The translations under genes were made by a program, and so were the position numbers. The notes below the pieces were generated by a model. The model searched no databases. It had not been told where the DNA came from and was given only the letters and a program-made list of their open reading frames with translations. DNA of 64,000 bases, taken from Johnsonella ignava ATCC 51276. GTDB lineage: Bacteria; Bacillota; Clostridia; Lachnospirales; Lachnospiraceae. Positions 61,728-64,000 of the stretch are shown here, piece after piece. Position 1 is the first letter of the stretch, and each line of letters opens with the position of its first letter. The stretch covers positions 29,457 through 93,456 of the forward strand of contig NZ_JH378832.1 in assembly GCF_000235445.1 (NCBI RefSeq), written 5' to 3'.

Positions 61728-62666
61728 TCATATAACCTTTACATCAATCTTATTATATGGTATCTCAATACCGTTTTCATCAAATTTATTTTTTATCTGC
61801 TCAAGTATATGCCATCTTACCTCAAGATATTCGGAAGTTTGACACCACGCCCTGCTTCCGAGCATTATACATGAACTTTCAAAGGATTCTACAAATACCA
61901 AAACCTCAGGTTCGTTATATATACGTTTATCATTTGCATATATATCCTTTATGCATTTTTTTGCAGTTTCCAAATCCGATTCATAGCTTATACCTATGCT
62001 TATATCAAGGCGGCGCCTGTCAAATGCAGTAATATTCGTTACTACCGCATTTGACAAACTTGCATTCGGAACTGTTATTTTTTTATTATCGGCAGTTATA
62101 ATTGTTGTATAGATAATCCCTATCATACTCACACTGCCCTCAACGCCTGCACCGCTTATATAATCACCGACTTTAAACGGTTTCATAAAAAGCACAACCA
62201 TGCCTCCGGCAAAATTGCTTAAACTCCCCTGAAGTGCAAGCCCTATCGCTATACCGGCAGAGCCGAGTATCGCAGCAAGTGAACTTGAACTTATACCAAG
62301 TCTTTCCGCAATTATAAACACTACAACAAGATGCAAAAGAGCTTTTACAAGCGAAATTATAAATTTTTTCGCCCCCTCTTCCATGTTTAGTCTGTTAAGC
62401 GAATGTTTAAGCATACTGCATAATATTGATATCAGCTTTTTCCCTGCTAAGGCTATAATTATTATCACAAGCAGCTGGTATAAAAATCCCAAAAATACAG
62501 GTGTCATATTTTTTAGAGTATCCGCTACAACATCAGGCTGCATTTTTTCCAGATCCTTATTTACCGCCTCCTGCACATCAGTCGCAATAGTTTCGGAGCC
62601 TGCCGCCTGAAAGCAGGTAAAACCCGCATTACTTAAATGCTGCATTAAATGCGGTATATTTATCAT
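61728..62666 (-). CDS. mscS: MscS-family mechanosensitive channel
   Basis: 312 residues. Three membrane helices: about 56-76, about 98-120 and the pore helix AILGSAGIAIGLALQGSLSN with Gly/Ala packing. The beta domain follows (FKVGDYISGAGVEGSVSMIG, VPNASLSNAVVTNITAFDRR). An unusual soluble N-terminal stretch of about 50 residues (ATDVQEAVNKDLEKMQPD) precedes the first helix. Start overlaps the glgB stop as ATGA. Opens under membrane tension to release solutes after osmotic downshift. Confidence 0.93.
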   Translation of the reverse strand: MINIPHLMQHLSNAGFTCFQAAGSETIATDVQEAVNKDLEKMQPDVVADTLKNMTPVFLGFLYQLLVIIIIALAGKKLISILCSMLKHSLNRLNMEEGAKKFIISLVKALLHLVVVFIIAERLGISSSSLAAILGSAGIAIGLALQGSLSNFAGGMVVLFMKPFKVGDYISGAGVEGSVSMIGIIYTTIITADNKKITVPNASLSNAVVTNITAFDRRRLDISIGISYESDLETAKKCIKDIYANDKRIYNEPEVLVFVESFESSCIMLGSRAWCQTSEYLEVRWHILEQIKNKFDENGIEIPYNKIDVKVI

Positions 62667-64000
62667 ATATTATCTCCGGCATCAGATTTAACAATTGTTA
62701 TATTTCTTTTTTTTGAAGTTTTTTGGAGCATGCCCTCGTCTTCAAGCCTTGATTGTTCCTTTTTATGTGCTTTTACAGCTGCCTTTTTAGCACTGTTTTT
62801 TACATCCTTTTTTCCCTTTTTGGAATCAACCTTTTTTACTGAAAAAGCCACCATACTCAAAGGAGGCAGCTGTATGCTTATAATTTCCCTCTCCTGTGCA
62901 GCCTCAGATTTATCAAATTCGTCATCTTTTACAGATAATCCCGTATCTTTATCTCTATCACCTGTATTTATATCCGTGCCTTTATCATTTTTTTGATTTT
63001 TATTATGCTGCCTTGCTTTTGAAGTGAGGGCTTTTGTATTTAACATTCCTCCGCCTCCAAAACCTTCATAATCCGAATTAAACTCCTCAGTATATATACC
63101 GTGGTACGGAACATCTATATCAAAGCTTGGATATGACTGCGGTGTAAAATTACATACTACAAGTATGTCATCCTGATAATATTCACTGTGTCTTACAAAG
63201 GCTACTACATTTTCCTTATAAGAATTGCATGTCATCCACTCAAATCCTTCAGGCTCGCAGTCAAGCTTCCAAAGTGCTTCATGTTCTACATAAAATAAAT
63301 TAAGCTGTTTAACATATTCCTGCATATATTTATGTACCGGATATTTCAGTATGCCCCACGGAAGCTCATGCATCTCATTCCATTCATTTAAAGGTGCAAA
63401 TTCCTGTCCCATAAAAATCAATTTTTTTCCCGGATGTGTCATCATATAGCCATATGCGACTCTTAAATTTGCGTTTTTCTCCTCCTGCGTCTTTCCCGGC
63501 ATCTTGCCTGCAAGTGTACCTTTTCCGTGTACGACCTCATCATGACTCAGTACCAGTATAAAGTTTTCACTGTATTGGTACAGCATTGAAAAAGTTAATG
63601 CCCCGTAATGATGACTCTTAAAATATGGATCCACCTGCATATAATGCAGGAAATCATTCATCCAGCCCATATTCCACTTAAAGTCAAAGCCGAGCCCCCC
63701 ATCTCTTAAATCACCGCTTATCTTGGGCCATGAAGTGGACTCCTCAGCAATCATAAGTACATCATTATGTCTTATCTTCATTATTGAATTTAAATGTTTT
63801 AAAAATTCAATCGCCTCAAGATTTTCATGTCCTCCGTACTTATTTGCAACCCATTCCCCATCATTTTTGCCGTAATCAAGATAAAGCATTGAAGCCACAG
63901 CATCAGCTCTTATACCGTCGGCATGGTAACATTTTGCCCAAAAAAGTGCATTTGCTATAAGAAAATTAGTTACCTGAGGTCTTCCGTAATTATATATATA
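62663..64000 (-). CDS. glgB: 1,4-alpha-glucan branching enzyme, 5' end outside the window
   Basis: The frame stays open to the window edge (visible start YIYNYGRPQVTNFLIANALF). GH13 catalytic residues: nucleophile Asp in DGIRADAVASMLYLDYG, acid/base Glu in MIAEESTSWP, and LSHDEVVHGKGTLAGKMPG with the third Asp. Forms alpha-1,6 branches in glycogen. Odd C terminus: after FGGGGMLNTK a charged stretch of about 50 residues interrupts the final beta domain before IISIQLPPLSMVAFSVKK, and then about 60 Lys-rich residues follow. Usual GlgB ends at that strand. Confidence 0.94.
   Translation of the reverse strand, partial: YIYNYGRPQVTNFLIANALFWAKCYHADGIRADAVASMLYLDYGKNDGEWVANKYGGHENLEAIEFLKHLNSIMKIRHNDVLMIAEESTSWPKISGDLRDGGLGFDFKWNMGWMNDFLHYMQVDPYFKSHHYGALTFSMLYQYSENFILVLSHDEVVHGKGTLAGKMPGKTQEEKNANLRVAYGYMMTHPGKKLIFMGQEFAPLNEWNEMHELPWGILKYPVHKYMQEYVKQLNLFYVEHEALWKLDCEPEGFEWMTCNSYKENVVAFVRHSEYYQDDILVVCNFTPQSYPSFDIDVPYHGIYTEEFNSDYEGFGGGGMLNTKALTSKARQHNKNQKNDKGTDINTGDRDKDTGLSVKDDEFDKSEAAQEREIISIQLPPLSMVAFSVKKVDSKKGKKDVKNSAKKAAVKAHKKEQSRLEDEGMLQKTSKKRNITIVKSDAGDNI

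Overview
The window is AT-rich bacterial DNA with Gram-positive style translation signals (AGGAGG-type ribosome binding sites, some TTG/GTG starts). Its gene families fit the Bacillota: a Fur/PerR-type regulator, ECF transporters, Tn916-type recombination genes, an M56/BlaR1-like peptidase and short lipoprotein signal peptides. My best guess is a clostridial, Lachnospiraceae-like organism; genus and species cannot be fixed from the sequence. No rRNA, tRNA or CRISPR array was seen.

Layout. 1-8.5 kb is accessory DNA: the tail of an M56 peptidase gene, a frameshifted IS110-family element, a secreted protein followed by a small reading frame with no normal start codon, a complete IS3/IS150-type element with a 3-bp target duplication, and the recombination end of a Tn916-like element (sigma-like gene, truncated orf8-like gene, hairpin-rich non-coding block, xis, frameshifted int). 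8.5-10 kb is housekeeping (tadA, ROK glucokinase). 10.1-24.8 kb is a minus-strand surface-glycan cluster: rfbD, glmM, a GT8 and four GT2 glycosyltransferases, two flippases, a DegT aminotransferase, an ATP-grasp enzyme, and a DUF2304/DUF2142 membrane module. 24.9-33.4 kb carries core and metabolic genes (pseudouridine synthase, GIY-YIG protein, cysE, trigger-factor-like lipoprotein, M18 aminopeptidase, S1 protein, Fur/PerR regulator, ROK kinase, PatB-type C-S lyase). 33.9-39.9 kb holds a secreted protein and a three-gene minus-strand operon of MoxR AAA+ ATPase, DUF5682 protein and VWA protein. 40.1-43.5 kb has a two-pass membrane protein ending in a LuxR-type DNA-binding domain, followed by a DUF3298-type lipoprotein. 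43.7-47 kb has a small-molecule methyltransferase and a type II restriction-modification pair with a small membrane protein. 47-51.5 kb has a HxlR regulator divergent from a flavoprotein and a TetR-controlled ECF transporter operon. 51.6-58.3 kb has a Fic gene remnant, a lipoprotein, an alkylguanine methyltransferase, a glycerol kinase fused to MazG, and a NitT/TauT-type ABC transporter. 58.6-64 kb has an anchored Ser/Lys-rich surface protein and the glycogen genes malQ and glgB (5' end beyond the window) with an MscS channel overlapping glgB.

How the parts work together. The glycan cluster looks like a complete route from precursor supply (GlmM, RfbD) through glycosyl transfer and export, with a DegT-plus-ATP-grasp pair suggesting an amino sugar that is further acylated. 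The MoxR/DUF5682/VWA triad looks like a chaperone-type ATPase with a vWA adaptor acting around a protein whose N-terminal half carries TraB/EreA-like signatures. The most unusual single gene is the intact GlpK-MazG fusion. Several gene boundaries carry short imperfect direct duplications, which may be a feature of this genome.
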